In this document: positions 6,103 through 6,570 of the stretch, piece by piece
How the letters are laid out: every line of letters begins with the position of its first letter
Numbering within the stretch: the first letter of the stretch is position 1
DNA from: Bacteroidota bacterium
GTDB taxonomy: Bacteria; Bacteroidota; Bacteroidia; NS11-12g; UBA9320
Assembly: GCA_003484585.1 (NCBI GenBank)
Contig: DNBZ01000174.1
Span: 1 to 6,570 of the forward strand
DNA length: 6,570 bases
Direction: 5' to 3'
Translations under genes and position numbers: made by a program
Notes under the pieces: generated by a model
The model's input: the letters and a program-made list of their open reading frames with translations, nothing else
Databases searched by the model: none
What the model was told of the DNA's origin: nothing

Positions 6103-6570
6103 TTAGTTCGTTGAAATACTATACGTCCAGTTTTCTTTATTTAATGTTATAGTCACTTGATTATCAAAGTATCTACGAGTATATTTTAGTTTAGTGGTGG
6201 TATTCTCTTCTATAGTAAAATCACCATAGACTAAAGCTAAGTTTTTAGTTCTCACTTGTATGAGTGATCCTATCTCTTTTTGCAGAGCAGCTTCTTGTTT
6301 CTTCAAATTCTCAAAACGCATCATTCTTCTATTATCAGGATCGCCTGCACCGGCCATACCTATTTCATCACCGTAGTATATGATTGGTATTCCTGGTATG
6401 GTAAGATTAAAAGCATTGAACATGGCCATTTTACGATAAGCCAAAGAGTCTTGTACTTCTATAGTCTGTTTCCATCCTATGCGTTTGTACTCCATCCATG
6501 GTGTATCAAAACTAAGCGTGCCATCAGCATAGCTCATAAATCGAGGTTTGTCTTGATTTCCGGTGATATT
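6103..6570 (-). CDS. GH13 glycosidase, C-terminal part only (N-terminus outside window)
   Basis: The last 155 residues of a second GH13 enzyme, entering from the right edge and ending with TAA at 6105-6103. It begins at conserved region IV, GNQDKPRFMSYADG, where the Asp (residue 7 of the fragment) is the transition-state-stabilising catalytic aspartate. The barrel end follows with IPGIPIIYYGDEIGMAG (58-74) and DPDNRRMMRF (77-86). A C-terminal beta domain of about 60 residues comes next. Region IV reads Asn-Gln-Asp rather than the more usual Asn-His-Asp; I recall the Gln form from some GH13 proteins of Bacteroidota, but could not check. The signal peptide, nucleophile and acid/base are outside the window, so activity and location cannot be judged. 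It ends shortly before, or overlaps, the GT87 gene and is probably cotranscribed with it. Confidence 0.92.
   Translation of the reverse strand, partial: NITGNQDKPRFMSYADGTLSFDTPWMEYKRIGWKQTIEVQDSLAYRKMAMFNAFNLTIPGIPIIYYGDEIGMAGAGDPDNRRMMRFENLKKQEAALQKEIGSLIQVRTKNLALVYGDFTIEENTTTKLKYTRRYFDNQVTITLNKENWTYSISTN

Overview
The window looks like a piece of a Bacteroidota chromosome, probably Flavobacteriia or a close relative. The evidence is an AT-rich base composition, lipoproteins with short lipoboxes, a Bacteroidota-style MiaE, an AtoE-type transporter, GH13 enzymes made as lipoproteins, and candidate TAnnTTTG promoter elements. I see no tRNA, rRNA, insertion sequence, phage gene or CRISPR array. 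All recognisable protein genes lie on the minus strand, so transcription runs from high to low coordinates.

Right part (6570 to 3463): a carbohydrate-active gene group. It begins with the C-terminal part of a GH13 glycosidase that enters from outside the window. Next is a GT87/DUF2029 polytopic glycosyltransferase, then a complete GH13 lipoprotein whose start overlaps the GT87 stop by 4 bases. The GT87 reading frame continues about 37 codons upstream of its first usable start and encodes the expected first membrane helix, but no ATG, GTG or TTG lies in that stretch.

Middle (3462 to 1463): a 216-bp intergenic region holds a possible tiny plus-strand gene with a promoter-like box and a terminator-like hairpin. 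It is followed by a two-gene unit with a 4-base overlap. The first gene is a GAF-domain free methionine-(R)-sulfoxide reductase with its full cysteine and acidic residue set; the second is a short-chain fatty acid transporter of the AtoE family.

Left part (1462 to 1): a 62-bp tandem repeat (about 2.5 copies, each with a perfect CGATGC-TTTT-GCATCG hairpin) starts 2 bases after the transporter stop. Then come a diiron tRNA hydroxylase (MiaE), a small two-helix potassium channel broken by a one-base frameshift, and the start of a small lipoprotein that runs off the left edge.

The genes form no single pathway. They read as a glycan-handling cluster beside several housekeeping or stress genes (tRNA modification, methionine repair, ion and fatty acid transport). 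The most notable points are the hairpin tandem repeat, the broken channel, the missing GT87 start codon, the GH13-GT87-GH13 arrangement and the candidate small plus-strand gene.
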